This document shows, piece after piece, positions 1-9,311 of a stretch of DNA of 64,000 bases. Within the stretch, counting starts at the first letter, position 1. The number at the start of each line of letters is the position of its first letter. The translations under genes and the position numbers were made by a program. This DNA comes from Levilactobacillus brevis ATCC 14869 = DSM 20054 (GTDB lineage: Bacteria > Bacillota > Bacilli > Lactobacillales > Lactobacillaceae). Location of the stretch: the NCBI RefSeq assembly GCF_001433855.1, contig NZ_AZCP01000001.1:354347-418346 (forward strand), in the 5' to 3' direction. The notes under the pieces are model-generated. The model had not been told where the DNA came from. It ran no database searches and saw only the letters and a list, made by a program, of their open reading frames with translations.

Positions 1-672
1 GGTCTCATTATTTGGCCATACGCTTATAACCCCAAAGGCCTATATTATAACTTTGCTGGTGCTAATACTGCTGGCGCTATTGTAGCTTGGTTCGTTAAAG
101 AGTTTGAACGTGACTTTGATGAGAATGAAGGGCCAAAAGAATTAGATTTTCAAAGCGCTGATACTCCAGCTGGCAGTAATGGCTTACTCGTTTTACCGTT
201 CTTCATGGGTGAACGCAGTCCATTATGGAATTCAACGGTTCGTGGTACTGTTTTAGGGTTATCTCTTAAGACAACCAAGTATGAGTTATACAACGCTTTT
301 CAAGAAGCAATTGCTTATTCAGTACGTCAGAGCATCGAGACTTTTGGTGCTGATATTGGTAATGAAATTACCTTAGTCGGCGGGGTCAGCAACTCGAAGA
401 AGATGGTCCAGATGATCGCAGATGTCACTGGTAAAACAGTTCTAACAACCAAGTCAGGTGGCGAGGCCAATTTGGGTAGTGCAATCTTAGCGGGTATTGG
501 TATTAACGCGGTTGACCCTGATGATGTTTCAGATTGGATAAAAATCGACCAACGGATTGTTCCAAATTCTAATCGAAATTCATTGTATAATAAGTATTTC
601 CAGATGTACCAATTGGCGTATAATAATGTTAAGGATTTCTACAAAGACTTTTCAACTATCAATAATGAGTAG
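1..672 (+). CDS. FGGY-family carbohydrate kinase, C-terminal part (cut by window edge)
   Basis: The reading frame is open from base 1, so the 5' end lies outside the window and only about 223 C-terminal residues are seen. FGGY kinases phosphorylate sugars such as xylulose, gluconate, glycerol or ribulose with ATP. Family signatures seen are GERSPLWN in the substrate-lid region, GGVSNSKKMVQMIADVTG (the usual GG-x-S-x-S segment of the ATP-binding domain) and GGEANLGSAILAGIG. The overall pattern is closest to xylulokinase or gluconokinase types, but the substrate cannot be read from this end. A SorC-type sugar-sensing regulator follows 24 bases after the stop and probably controls it. Confidence 0.85.
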   Translation, partial: GLIIWPYAYNPKGLYYNFAGANTAGAIVAWFVKEFERDFDENEGPKELDFQSADTPAGSNGLLVLPFFMGERSPLWNSTVRGTVLGLSLKTTKYELYNAFQEAIAYSVRQSIETFGADIGNEITLVGGVSNSKKMVQMIADVTGKTVLTTKSGGEANLGSAILAGIGINAVDPDDVSDWIKIDQRIVPNSNRNSLYNKYFQMYQLAYNNVKDFYKDFSTINNE

Positions 673-696
673 CATTATTCTTAGGAGGTTTTTACA

Positions 697-1644
697 ATAA
701 GTACCCTTAACAAACGTAAACAAATGTTGCGACTCGCCAGATTGTATTATGTTGAAGGCGTTAGTCAAAATCAATTAGCAGAACGAGAGGGAATTTCTAA
801 GGCAACTGTGTCTAGAATGCTTTCATTAGCGCGTGAAAATGGGTTCGTCACAGTTACTGTGAATGATGGTCTACGAGATGCCAATGTGTTGGCCAATCAG
901 CTACGTGATATTTATCCAGACGTTCAGTTTACTGTTGTCCCGACTTCCCATAATGACCGAACAGAGATCCTTGATAAAGTAGCACTTGCAACAGCTCATT
1001 ATTTAGATAGTTTAGTCAAAAATGGTGACATTATTGGGTTTGGTGGAAGTGAGATACTAAATATGATTGCAAAATATCTTACACCAAAGGATGTACGGGA
1101 TGTTGTAGCTTTGTCCTTAACAGGAATCATTGTTAACCCTAACTGTGAGTCAATTGCTTATCAAACAGGCGTCAAATTAGCTAATGCATATCAGACTGAT
1201 GCCAATTTTTTACCCCTACCGATTATTTTCGATGATATTGCTGCAAAGGAACTTGTTGAAAAAGAAGGACTCATCCGTCACCTCGAAAAACTTGGGCGCC
1301 TAGCAAATATCGCGTTAATTTCACTAGACTCGATAGAAGACAGTTCATTTTTAAATCAAATGAATTACTTTAAGGATGAGCAGAAGCGAAAAATAACTGA
1401 GAAGGCAGTTGGTGACATATTGGGACATTTTATCAATAATAATGGCGAGATCATTGATCCTACCTTAGATGAACGTGTAGTAACCACGCCCCTTAACAAT
1501 CTTAAACATAAAGAGTATTCTATTGCTACAGTGCATAAGGTTGAAACTGTTCCAACACTTAAAGCTGCCTTGAAGGCTGGCTACTGTAACAAGGTTTTTA
1601 TCGATCAGTATAGTACACAAGTTTTACTAGATTCATATGTTTAA
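697..1644 (+). CDS. SorC/DeoR-type sugar-binding transcriptional regulator, probable ATA start
   Basis: DNA-binding regulator with an N-terminal helix-turn-helix (SQNQLAEREGISKATVSRML) and a C-terminal sugar-phosphate-binding domain (IIGFGGSEIL segment onward). About 315 aa, normal for the SorC family. Start choice: a strong AGGAGG lies at 683-688. Eight bases after it is the in-frame codon ATA at 697, giving I-S-T-L-N-K-R-K-Q before the first ATG at 724. That ATG has no Shine-Dalgarno sequence of its own. I therefore place initiation at ATA, with ATG 724 as the conservative alternative. It follows the kinase directly and probably senses the phosphorylated sugar. Confidence 0.8.
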   Translation: MSTLNKRKQMLRLARLYYVEGVSQNQLAEREGISKATVSRMLSLARENGFVTVTVNDGLRDANVLANQLRDIYPDVQFTVVPTSHNDRTEILDKVALATAHYLDSLVKNGDIIGFGGSEILNMIAKYLTPKDVRDVVALSLTGIIVNPNCESIAYQTGVKLANAYQTDANFLPLPIIFDDIAAKELVEKEGLIRHLEKLGRLANIALISLDSIEDSSFLNQMNYFKDEQKRKITEKAVGDILGHFINNNGEIIDPTLDERVVTTPLNNLKHKEYSIATVHKVETVPTLKAALKAGYCNKVFIDQYSTQVLLDSYV

Positions 1645-1761
1645 TTAATCCAAAAATCAACCCGATTTTTCCCAATAGTTTAGAATCATCTAGTTTAAGA
1701 TTGTTTTCTAGGTAACTTGTCATGGCTCTTTGTCAACTAGTGTTGATGGAGGGATTTACGT

Positions 1762-1797
1762 GGAACTTCGTTCGCTTGCGAACGGGGTTCTTTTTCT
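1762..1797 (+). terminator. Rho-independent terminator after kinase-SorC operon
   Basis: GAACTTCGTTCG pairs with CGAACGGGGTTC (two G-T wobbles) around a CTTG loop, followed by TTTTTCTTT. It lies 120 bases after the regulator stop. I see no gene in 1645-1888. Confidence 0.75.
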
Positions 1798-1888
1798 TTA
1801 TGTCATAGAATTATTTTTTGTTTTGTGTGAGAGTTGGTAAGTCGTATACTTAAGTAAGCATATTAATAAATCACTGGAGGTAATCAAG

Positions 1889-2584
1889 ATGGATGAGCAT
1901 GAGCAGCAACGACTCGAAGAGCTGGCTGAGCGAAGACGACCCGCTTTGGAAATTCGTGCGGAGATGGCGGGGCTTCAAGATAAAAAATACCGAGAAGGCC
2001 GAAAATCTCTGGCGACGTCTAAAGAGCAGGTACAATTTCTTCTTAATCTATGGTCGGAAGCTGCCAATCAGCATTTAGCGGGAGAACCCATTCCAGTGGA
2101 CCTGCATAAATACTCGGGATTGGATCAAAGTGGCTACGGAGAAAATTCAATGAATAGGTTTATCGACGGTGTTCACCAGCAAATTATCCAAGCCGTTGGT
2201 GACCGAGACACGTACAAATATTTATGGGTTACCCAGCGTCAAGATGGCATGGTCGTCACGGTGGGGCAGACTTCTTTTAAAAAGGTGTTACATAAGGGTA
2301 AAGAATCCACGTCTAACAGTGATGACTTATTCAAGCAATTAAAGCGGCCAAGTGGGACGGCATCTATGGTTTTATGGCATTATCCTAGCGACCAGACAGA
2401 CGCTGAAATCAACGAGTATCTACGAACTTATTTAAAATGGGCGTGGATTATTCCCGTTAACCTTGATAGGGCAACTGACGGTGAGACAGACCGTAAAAAA
2501 ATTTCTCGTTTGGAGACCAAGTTGGGTGACTATTTAATTCGTAAGGATGTCCCTATTTTGAATTTCTATTCGCATCGCGCTTGA
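1889..2584 (+). CDS. Hypothetical protein, 231 aa
   Basis: I do not recognise the family. The ATG at 1889 has a good GGAGG ribosome site seven bases upstream. The N-terminal 60 residues are highly charged and helical (EHEQQRLEELAERRRPALE). The rest is a mixed soluble domain rich in aromatic residues, with no signal peptide or membrane segment. The gene is monocistronic: it follows a terminator and ends just before a strong hairpin at 2605-2659. It borders a stretch of gene fragments, so it may be part of a variable locus. Confidence 0.65.
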   Translation: MDEHEQQRLEELAERRRPALEIRAEMAGLQDKKYREGRKSLATSKEQVQFLLNLWSEAANQHLAGEPIPVDLHKYSGLDQSGYGENSMNRFIDGVHQQIIQAVGDRDTYKYLWVTQRQDGMVVTVGQTSFKKVLHKGKESTSNSDDLFKQLKRPSGTASMVLWHYPSDQTDAEINEYLRTYLKWAWIIPVNLDRATDGETDRKKISRLETKLGDYLIRKDVPILNFYSHRA

Positions 2585-2604
2585 AGAAGCCCAAATTAAT
2601 AACG

Positions 2605-2659
2605 ACACGAAAAAGCGATCACCACATCAAATTCAGTGGTAATCGCTTTTTTCGGTGTC
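2605..2659. terminator. Bidirectional terminator hairpin
   Basis: AAAAAGCGATCACCAC pairs with GTGGTAATCGCTTTTTT, and the flanking ACAC/GTGT bases extend the stem. A- and T-tracts on both sides allow function on either strand. It serves the 231-aa gene on + and the gene remnant on -. Confidence 0.85.
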
Positions 2660-2677
2660 AATATTAACAGGCTATAG

Positions 2678-2776
2678 CTACTGATTAGTGATCTCGTTGG
2701 CCCGCTCAATTAGCGAAACAAACTGTAGAATAGTCTCAACTTGTTCGTCAGACAAACCACCTATTTTAAGTTGTTT
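2678..2776 (-). pseudogene. C-terminal tail of a lost gene
   Basis: Reading the - strand gives KQLKIGGLSDEQVETILQF followed by VSLIERANEITNQ and a stop at 2678. An in-frame stop lies just upstream, so there is no start. SDEQVETILQFV is the sort of tail seen on small helix-turn-helix regulators, but this is a weak resemblance. It stops abruptly where a + strand remnant of a different gene begins, which points to a deletion junction. Confidence 0.45.
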
Positions 2777-2819
2777 TTACTATAAATGAGAACGATAAAT
2801 CTAAAGTTAGTCTAACTAA

Positions 2820-3089
2820 AGAAATGCTTTAATTCCGACAGAGCCAATTATTGTAAAGCCAAGTATACTGAAATCAAGTACGCCAGCTCCAAGTGCAGCA
2901 GGAAAAAGGCATTCAGTCGTTGAAAAAATTATTGGAAAGTCACCACAAACTGGAGAAAAAAGAAGTGTATTACTTTTTGCTGGAGTGGGTATTGCTATAT
3001 TAGGTGTTTACTTAATGAAAAAAATGGTAAAGGGGTGGTCTATAAAGTTAATATGGACGTGCATTGCCATGTCGTTCTTGCGGGCATAA
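2820..3089 (+). pseudogene. LPXTG-type cell-wall anchor remnant
   Basis: An open stretch without a plausible start encodes a proline- and serine-rich wall-spanning segment (PTEPIIVKPSILKSSTPAPS), then a sorting-signal-like SPQTGE. A hydrophobic helix (VLLFAGVGIAILGVYLM) and a positive tail KKMVKG follow. This is the layout of the C-terminal end of a sortase-anchored surface protein. Ser replaces the usual Leu of LPQTG. The frame then runs out into the NUDIX fragment. The whole N-terminal surface domain is missing. Confidence 0.7.
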
Positions 3090-3420
3090 AATTTATCCTG
3101 AAATTTCTCCAGTCATTGTTGTGGCCATTACGAATGGAGATAAGATTTTGCTTACAAAGTTTTTAACGGGTTATAAAAAACACGCTTTACTTTCCGGGTA
3201 TGTTGAAATTGGGGAAACGCTTGAGGATACAATTAACAGAGAGGTTTCGGAAGAAGTGGGACTTTCTGTCCACAATATTAGGTATTATTCTAGCCAGCCC
3301 TGGGCTTTCACCCATTCTTTATTGATGGGTCTTACAGCTGAGTTGGATAAAGACTTGGCAATTAATCTCGAAACTGATGAGATTTCTAAAGCCCAGTGGT
3401 TTGACCTGGAATATGATTAA
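3064..3420 (+). pseudogene. NUDIX hydrolase of NudC (NADH pyrophosphatase) type, 5'-truncated
   Basis: The frame opens at a stop at 3049-3051 and has only a TTG (3064), with no ribosome site. It keeps the second half of a zinc ribbon (PCRSCGHKIYPEISP) but lacks the first Cys pair. The NUDIX box is intact: GYVEIGETLEDTINREVSEE followed by VGL. The NudC hallmark SQPWAFTHS follows it. Full NudC proteins are about 250-310 aa; only 118 residues remain. The fragment abuts the cell-wall anchor remnant, so a deletion probably joined two unrelated genes. It may still be expressed, but I expect it to be non-functional. Confidence 0.7.
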
Positions 3421-3457
3421 AGCTTTCCGAAACCATGAATTTTAGATTTTTAAAATA

Positions 3458-3513
3458 ATACAGTCTGGATAACTTTTGTGGCCTTAGCTATCAAGTCGTT
3501 ATCCAGACTGTAT
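3458..3513. terminator. Hairpin after the NUDIX remnant
   Basis: Perfect 16-bp arms at 3458-3473 and 3498-3513 (ATACAGTCTGGATAAC and its complement) around a 24-base loop. The flank TATTTATATA is T-rich but not a clean T-run. Confidence 0.65.
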
Positions 3514-3628
3514 TTATATAGAATCGATATGAAATTAAGAAACTTTCATCTTGGTAACCTCAGATTCAGTATGTTTAAAGTATTTTAATTAGCATTTGTC
3601 CTTTTTTATCAGAAATGAAAGCGTCAAA

Positions 3629-3668
3629 ATCCCCCCTGAATTGGATTTACTCCAGCTCAAAGGGGGAT
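3629..3668 (-). terminator. Terminator of the 53-aa gene
   Basis: ATCCCCCTTTGAGCTGG pairs with CCAATTCAGGGGGGAT on the - strand, followed by TTTTG. It lies about 30 bases beyond the small gene's stop. Confidence 0.75.
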
Positions 3669-3696
3669 CAACTTGACCTTTGCCAAATATTAGCCG

Positions 3697-3858
3697 CTAT
3701 TTTGAATAAGGTACGAGTTCGGTATCGGCATAATATAATTGTTGTGTACCGTTAAAACGCACTAAATATTTATTGTCCTTTTCATTGAAATAAATAACAG
3801 TTCCAATGACCTTGGTTGCCAAGATGGTTACAACGTCGCCCACTTTAAAGCTTTGCAT
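3697..3858 (-). CDS. Small SH3/KOW-like hypothetical protein, 53 aa
   Basis: The product starts MQSFKVGDVVTILATKVIGT and continues with a short beta-rich domain ending YYADTELVPYSK. The VGDVV, GTV and LVRF pattern resembles small SH3-like barrels found in lactobacilli, but no function is known to me. Start choice: the ATG at 3858 has AAGGA eight bases upstream. A longer frame from TTG at 3927 (76 aa) is possible but adds only a charged, poorly supported extension. It has its own terminator at 3629-3668. Confidence 0.6.
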   Translation of the reverse strand: MQSFKVGDVVTILATKVIGTVIYFNEKDNKYLVRFNGTQQLYYADTELVPYSK

Positions 3859-3927
3859 GGAATCAATCCTTTCAGAAATGTCCTCAGCTTTTAAGGACTT
3901 CCGCATCTGGTCCAAAGATTGTATCAA

Positions 3928-4344
3928 TTACCAATTCCTGTGTATAATCAATTTCAGTATACTCCTAAAAGAATATGCGGGTGTTAGCTGGACAAATATA
4001 ATTTTTTATTTGCATAGACTGACTGGTAGGTAAAGCTTAAAGTATGCCCACCAGGTTATTGCCAGTGAATTTCTACTGTGGAGATAACATACGTATCTAA
4101 AGTAACCCCAAAAATGATAGAATAGAGTACGTCAGACTTCTATTCTTTCTCCCTCTATTCCTAGAAGTGATAAGATGAGTGGGCAGGGCATGTGAAGAAA
4201 GAAACTACGGACGGTTACACACATTCTCAAAAGAAGTCTGTTTCAGTAAGTGATAGCTTTGCTGTAATTCGGAAAGACATATGGCAAATTCTAGGAAATA
4301 AATTGATGTGCTATAAACGTTGATATAACAAAGGAGTACAAATT
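3928..4344. other. Intergenic region before ylqF
   Basis: No clear gene. A 43-codon frame with a GTG start (4192-4323) encodes a basic, soluble peptide (tail SFAVIRKDIWQILGNKL). It has no convincing ribosome site and could be a leftover coding fragment. The ribosome site of ylqF (AAAGGAG, about 4330) closes the region. Confidence 0.4.
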
Positions 4345-5205
4345 ATGAGTACCATTCAATGGTTCCCCGGGCATATGGCCAAGGCCATCCGCCAAATGGA
4401 GGAAAATATTCACCTTGTCGACATCGTGTTTGAACTAGTCGACGCACGGATTCCCGCTGCTTCCCGTAATCCGGAAGTGACGCGGATTGCCAAAAACAAG
4501 CCACATCTCATTATCTTAACCAAGAAGGATTTGGCCGATCCGCAACAGACCGCAGCTTGGTTGACGTATTACCGTGAGCAGCACCAGCCCGCTATTGCGA
4601 TCGATTCGCGGGCTAACGTGACACCCAAGCAAATTACCAAAATTGCGGCTAGTATTCTCGCCGACAAGCTCGCAGCCGAAAAGGCCAAAGGGCTGAAAGA
4701 ACGACCAATGCGGGCCATGACCGTTGGGGTTCCCAACGTGGGAAAGTCCACACTGCTGAACCATTTAGTTCAGCGTAAAGCCGCTCAGGTGGGCGACACA
4801 CCAGGAGTGACTAAGGGCCAACAGTGGCTACGTTCCAGCAAGCACTTGGAGCTTTTGGACACCCCCGGTATCTTATGGCCCAAGTTCAAGGACCAAGAAA
4901 CGGCGCAAAAACTAGCATTGACTGGGGCCATCAAAGAAAAGCTATATGCCAAAGATGATGTAGCGTTATTTGCCTTGAACTTCTTTCGCCAATATCACGC
5001 CGATGCATTGATTGACCGCTACCATTTGGCAACGAGTGACCTAGAACTTAGTGATGTTGACTTGTTACTGAAAATTACCGAAAAAGTTGGGATGCGCGAC
5101 GACTATGAACGGGCTAGTGAACGATTAATTTTAGACGCTCGGCGTAAAAAGCTGGGTGGTTTTACCCTTGACCGTGCTCCACGAGCAGCTGACGATCATG
5201 AGTAA
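4345..5205 (+). CDS. ylqF: Ribosome biogenesis GTPase YlqF (RbgA)
   Basis: Circularly permuted GTPase needed for a late step of 50S ribosomal subunit assembly. The permuted motif order is visible: G4 TKKD (residues 59-62) precedes G1 GVPNVGKS (128-135) and G3 DTPG (172-175). The N-terminal QWFPGHMAKA is a YlqF signature. 286 aa, normal length. The ATG has AAAGGAG upstream. Its last codons overlap the start of rnhB by eight bases, so the two are translationally coupled and head the ylqF-rnhB-dprA block. Confidence 0.95.
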   Translation: MSTIQWFPGHMAKAIRQMEENIHLVDIVFELVDARIPAASRNPEVTRIAKNKPHLIILTKKDLADPQQTAAWLTYYREQHQPAIAIDSRANVTPKQITKIAASILADKLAAEKAKGLKERPMRAMTVGVPNVGKSTLLNHLVQRKAAQVGDTPGVTKGQQWLRSSKHLELLDTPGILWPKFKDQETAQKLALTGAIKEKLYAKDDVALFALNFFRQYHADALIDRYHLATSDLELSDVDLLLKITEKVGMRDDYERASERLILDARRKKLGGFTLDRAPRAADDHE

Positions 5206-5971
5206 ACAACCCAGCCTGGCCCAACTTAAACAAGACTTAGCCGATATTGCCGACCTCAATGATAGCCGTCTTACGTCGTTAGCGACCGATTCACGCAAAG
5301 GGGCCCAACTACTCCTAAAACAGATTCAACACCGACTGGCGAAAGCTGAGGCCGCTGAGCAGGCCTTTCAGGAACGTTTGCACTACGAACGGCCGTTTTG
5401 GGCCCGTGGTGAACGGGTTGCTGGTATTGATGAAGTCGGCCGTGGCCCATTAGCTGGACCAGTCGTGACGAGTGCAGTTATTTTACCACCGGATTTTGAT
5501 ATTCCGCTAGTTAATGACTCCAAGCAACTAACTGCCAAAGAACGGGAACGCTTGTATCCCTTAATTCTAGCTCAAGCCCAGTCGGTTAGCATTGGTATCG
5601 GTAGTCCAGCACTCATTGACCAAATCAATATTTACCAAGCCACTCGGGTCGCTATGCAACGCGCTGTCTTGGGATTAGGCCTCGCACCTCAGCAGCTCAT
5701 TGTGGATGCGATGCAGATTCCCGTTGACGTCCCTCAGATTCGGTTGATTAAGGGGGACGCTAAGAGCGCCAGTGTAGCAGCCGCTAGTATCGTCGCGAAG
5801 GTTTATCGAGACCATTTAATGGCCACTTATGACGAACTTTACCCGGGCTACGGCTTTGCCCAAAATGCGGGGTATGGTACGGCTGAGCATTTACAAGGCT
5901 TAGCCGATCGCGGCGTTACCCCGATCCATCGTCGAACCTTTTCACCCGTTCAAAAAATTTTACAGGCTTAA
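5198..5971 (+). CDS. rnhB: Ribonuclease HII
   Basis: Cleaves the RNA strand of RNA-DNA hybrids and single ribonucleotides in DNA. The acidic active site is visible: GIDEVGRGPLAGPVV (Asp78, Glu79), Asp170 in LIVDAMQ and Asp205 in KVYRDHL. The start is placed at the ATG at 5198, inside the end of ylqF, giving 257 aa as usual for the family. An upstream in-frame GTG at 5156 would add 14 non-conserved residues. The helical extension ahead of the catalytic domain is normal in Firmicutes. Confidence 0.93.
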   Translation: MSKQPSLAQLKQDLADIADLNDSRLTSLATDSRKGAQLLLKQIQHRLAKAEAAEQAFQERLHYERPFWARGERVAGIDEVGRGPLAGPVVTSAVILPPDFDIPLVNDSKQLTAKERERLYPLILAQAQSVSIGIGSPALIDQINIYQATRVAMQRAVLGLGLAPQQLIVDAMQIPVDVPQIRLIKGDAKSASVAAASIVAKVYRDHLMATYDELYPGYGFAQNAGYGTAEHLQGLADRGVTPIHRRTFSPVQKILQA

Positions 5972-6010
5972 TCACGGAGTTAACCCGAAAAGGGATAAGG
6001 AGGTTGCGAT

Positions 6011-6901
6011 ATGCAACTGCCACTTCGTGATTTTTTTCTGCGCTTACCATTACTAACTGGGGTTGGTCAACAGACCCGGCGTGCTTGCTGGCACTGGCTA
6101 ACGGAACACCCAACGATCACGGCATTAACGCCGGCTAATCTGAATCGTCTCTGTCAAGAGGCGGCTATTTCCGCTGATCGCACCCAATTACTGCAACAGG
6201 TCTTCACGCCCCAATTAGCTAAACACGTAACTGAAAATCAGCGGCACACGGGCTGTTTGACCATTGTCGATGCTGCTTATCCAGAACAGTTACGCGAAAC
6301 TTATGCACCACCCGTCGTCCTCTACTATTTAGGCGATCTCCGATGGCTAACGGGGCCGCAACTGGCTGTCGTGGGCTCACGGCAACCCAGTCCTTATGCC
6401 TTACGTGCCATGCGCCGGTTATTACCGCAAGTCGTCCGTCAGCAGGTCTGTCTAGTATCCGGTTTGGCTCAAGGCGTGGATACACTGGCACATCAAGCGG
6501 CATTAGCCCATCGTGGTAAGACAATCGCCGTGATTGGAACCGGGCTTGATCATTGTTATCCGGCCGGTAATCGCGATCTCATGACGGAATTGGCCCACCA
6601 TCATTTAATCATATCTGAATATCCCTGGGGGACGGCTGGCGCCCGCCATCACTTTCCAGAACGTAATCGAATTATCGCCGGGCTCTCACAAAGCACTTTG
6701 GTGGTCGAAGCCGCTCGCCACTCGGGCAGTCTAATTACGGCTAATATTGCCTTACAGGAGAACCGAAATGTTTTGGCCGTTCCGGGGAGTTTGGACAACC
6801 CCAATTCGGTCGGAACCAATGAATTAATCTTGGCCGGGGCGAAACCAATCCTGAATTCTGAACATATAATAGAAGAAGTTTTAGTTGACAAGCGACTATG
6901 A
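6011..6901 (+). CDS. dprA: DNA-processing protein DprA (DNA protecting protein)
   Basis: Loads RecA onto incoming single-stranded DNA during natural transformation. A Rossmann-type core is present: VVGSRQPSPYALRAM (residues about 121-134), SGLAQGVDTLAHQAAL (150-165), VIGTGLDHCYP and PERNRIIAG. 296 aa, typical. AAGGAGG lies just upstream of the ATG. In lactobacilli the gene usually sits between rnhB and topA, as here. Most relatives are not known to be transformable, so its role may be in general DNA handling. Confidence 0.94.
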   Translation: MQLPLRDFFLRLPLLTGVGQQTRRACWHWLTEHPTITALTPANLNRLCQEAAISADRTQLLQQVFTPQLAKHVTENQRHTGCLTIVDAAYPEQLRETYAPPVVLYYLGDLRWLTGPQLAVVGSRQPSPYALRAMRRLLPQVVRQQVCLVSGLAQGVDTLAHQAALAHRGKTIAVIGTGLDHCYPAGNRDLMTELAHHHLIISEYPWGTAGARHHFPERNRIIAGLSQSTLVVEAARHSGSLITANIALQENRNVLAVPGSLDNPNSVGTNELILAGAKPILNSEHIIEEVLVDKRL

Positions 6902-7035
6902 CTTGAAATATTATGTGTGAGATTATAGTGAAAGATTTAGCGAGCGAGAAGTTCGCCAGGAAAAATAATGCGATAGGGACCACGATCCGCGTCAGAATGG
7001 GATCCGCTGTCTATCATACGAGGGAGTAATGTGAG

Positions 7036-9147
7036 TTGCCGACAAAAGCAAAACCAAAAGCTAAAACCAAAACGCGGCGCAAACCGCAAAAAAAGTTAGT
7101 GATTGTTGAGTCACCGGCCAAAGCAAAAACAATTGAAAAATATTTAGGCCGAACTTATAAGGTGGTTCCGAGTCTGGGACACGTCCGGGATCTTCCAAAA
7201 AGTTCGATGGGGGTTGACACGGAAAATGACTACGATCCCCATTACATTTCCATTCGGGGTAAGGGTGATGTGATCAAGGGACTACGCTCAGAAGCCAAAA
7301 AGGCCAAAGCCGTCTACCTCGCATCTGACCCGGACCGTGAAGGAGAATCGATTGCTTGGCATCTAGCTCACGTGTTAAATCTGGACGTGACGGATAAAAA
7401 CCGGGTGACATTTAATGAAATTACCAAGGATGCCGTTAAAGAGGCCTTTAAAACACCACGCTCCATCGACATGAATTTGGTTAACGCCCAACAGGCCCGC
7501 CGAATTTTGGATCGCCTAGTGGGATATTCCATTTCACCCCTACTGTGGAAAAAGGTCAAAAAGGGGTTAAGTGCTGGTCGGGTACAGTCAATTGCCCTAT
7601 CTTTAATTATTCAACGGGAAAAGGAAATTAAAGCCTTCATCCCCGAAGAATATTGGACGATTGACGGTGAATTCAAGAAAGCACGGCACACATTTGCTGC
7701 CAGCTTTTACGGCTTAAACGGTAAAAAGACGGGCTTGAAGGATAATGATGCGGTACAAGCCGTATTGAGCAAGCTCGACAAAAAGGGGAACTTCGACATT
7801 ACCAATGTTGTCCGTAAGGAACGCAAACGGACCCCTCAACCACCATTCACCACCAGTTCTATGCAACAAGACGCTAACCGGAAACTAAACTTCCGGACGC
7901 GAAAGACCATGATGGCCGCTCAACAGCTTTACGAAGGGATTAACCTCGGTAAGGAAGGCACGCAAGGGCTTATTACCTATATGCGGACTGACTCCACACG
8001 GATCTCTAATATCGCCAAGCATGAGGCATCCACGTTCATTCATGAAAAGTACGGTGCTGAATACGCGGCGACTAAGCCAATCAAAGGAAAATTGCCAGAA
8101 GGGGCGCAAGATGCCCATGAAGCGATTCGTCCAACATCTGTTTTCCGGACACCAGCTAGCCTAAAGGAACGGTTGACCAAGGACCAATTCCGGCTTTATC
8201 AACTCATCTGGAATCGATTTGTGGCCAGTCAAATGACGAATGCCATTATGGATACCATGGCTGTAACGTTGGAACAAAACGGCGTCACTTTCCGGGCTAA
8301 CGGGTCTAAAATGAAGTTCGAAGGGTTCTTAAAAATCTATAAGGACGGCAAAGAAAAGGATAACCTGTTGCCCGACCTAGAAATCGGCGATCAGGTCAAA
8401 TTAGCGAAAACCGATCCGGCCCAACACTTTACGCAGCCGCCTGCACGGTATTCCGAAGCCAACTTAATCAAGGCCTTGGAAGAAAATGGTGTCGGTCGGC
8501 CATCGACCTATGCCCCGACATTGGATACCATCCAACGTCGTTACTACGTCAAACTTGTCGGTCGGCGGTTCGAACCAACCGAATTAGGAGAGATCGTCGA
8601 TGGCATTATCAACGATTACTTCCCTGATGTGGTTAACGTTGACTTTACCGCTGATTTGGAACACGAATTAGATGGGATTGAAGACGGCAAACAAGATTGG
8701 GTGAAAGTCATTGATAGTTTCTACAAGCCATTCTCAACCGAAGTGGCCCATGCCGAAGATGCGATTGAAAAGATCCAAATTCGGGATGAACCAGCCGGGT
8801 TTGATTGTGACATTTGTGGTGCGCCAATGGTCATCAAGATGGGCCGCTATGGTAAGTTCTACGCTTGCTCACGGTTCCCTGATTGTCGCAACACGAAGCC
8901 AATCGTTAAGGAAATCGGGGTGACTTGTCCCGTTTGCCACAAGGGTGAAGTGATCGAACGAAAGTCAAAGAAGAACCGGATTTTCTATGGTTGTTCCCGT
9001 TATCCGGACTGTGACTTTGTCTCTTGGGACAAGCCAGTCGGTCGTGACTGTCCTAAAGATGGTCATTACCTCGTTGCCAAGAAGATTCGGGGCGGTAGTC
9101 AAATTGTCTGCCCAAATGGCGACTACGAAGAAGCACCCCAAAAGTAA
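7036..9147 (+). CDS. topA: DNA topoisomerase I
   Basis: Type IA topoisomerase that relaxes negative supercoils. The Toprim domain begins [18 protein letters not shown] and carries DPDREGES (residues 98-105). The catalytic Tyr315 is in [14 protein letters not shown]. Two Cys4 zinc fingers (CDIC...CSRFPDC; CPVC...CSRYPDC) and a degenerate third (CPKD...CPN) form the C-terminus. 703 aa. The start is TTG with AGGGAG nine bases upstream. The first 20 residues are Lys-rich. Confidence 0.95.
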   Translation: MPTKAKPKAKTKTRRKPQKKLVIVESPAKAKTIEKYLGRTYKVVPSLGHVRDLPKSSMGVDTENDYDPHYISIRGKGDVIKGLRSEAKKAKAVYLASDPDREGESIAWHLAHVLNLDVTDKNRVTFNEITKDAVKEAFKTPRSIDMNLVNAQQARRILDRLVGYSISPLLWKKVKKGLSAGRVQSIALSLIIQREKEIKAFIPEEYWTIDGEFKKARHTFAASFYGLNGKKTGLKDNDAVQAVLSKLDKKGNFDITNVVRKERKRTPQPPFTTSSMQQDANRKLNFRTRKTMMAAQQLYEGINLGKEGTQGLITYMRTDSTRISNIAKHEASTFIHEKYGAEYAATKPIKGKLPEGAQDAHEAIRPTSVFRTPASLKERLTKDQFRLYQLIWNRFVASQMTNAIMDTMAVTLEQNGVTFRANGSKMKFEGFLKIYKDGKEKDNLLPDLEIGDQVKLAKTDPAQHFTQPPARYSEANLIKALEENGVGRPSTYAPTLDTIQRRYYVKLVGRRFEPTELGEIVDGIINDYFPDVVNVDFTADLEHELDGIEDGKQDWVKVIDSFYKPFSTEVAHAEDAIEKIQIRDEPAGFDCDICGAPMVIKMGRYGKFYACSRFPDCRNTKPIVKEIGVTCPVCHKGEVIERKSKKNRIFYGCSRYPDCDFVSWDKPVGRDCPKDGHYLVAKKIRGGSQIVCPNGDYEEAPQK

Positions 9148-9155
9148 AGATTAAG

Positions 9156-9207
9156 CAAAACACGGCAACCTGCCAGACTATATCTGGTCAAGGTCGTCGT
9201 GTTTTTA
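9156..9207 (+). terminator. Terminator after topA
   Basis: AAAACACGGCAACC pairs with GGTCGTCGTGTTTTT, with an inner CCAGA/TCTGG stem and a T-run. Confidence 0.8.
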
Positions 9208-9311
9208 CGTTGTTGATTGCTCTAATTTATTAAAGTGTACTGGGTTTTTGATGAGTTAGTTGAGTTTTTTAAGTCCGTTTGCTAGCATTAACACAGACAG
9301 GAGGGGGTAGC

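Noticed and set aside
1893-2078. Alternative frame inside the 231-aa gene
   Set aside because: The frame from 1889 has the ribosome site and runs on for 231 codons; this one ends early.
5156-5197. Upstream GTG start for rnhB
   Set aside because: Adds 14 unconserved residues; the ATG at 5198 overlapping ylqF gives the family's usual length.
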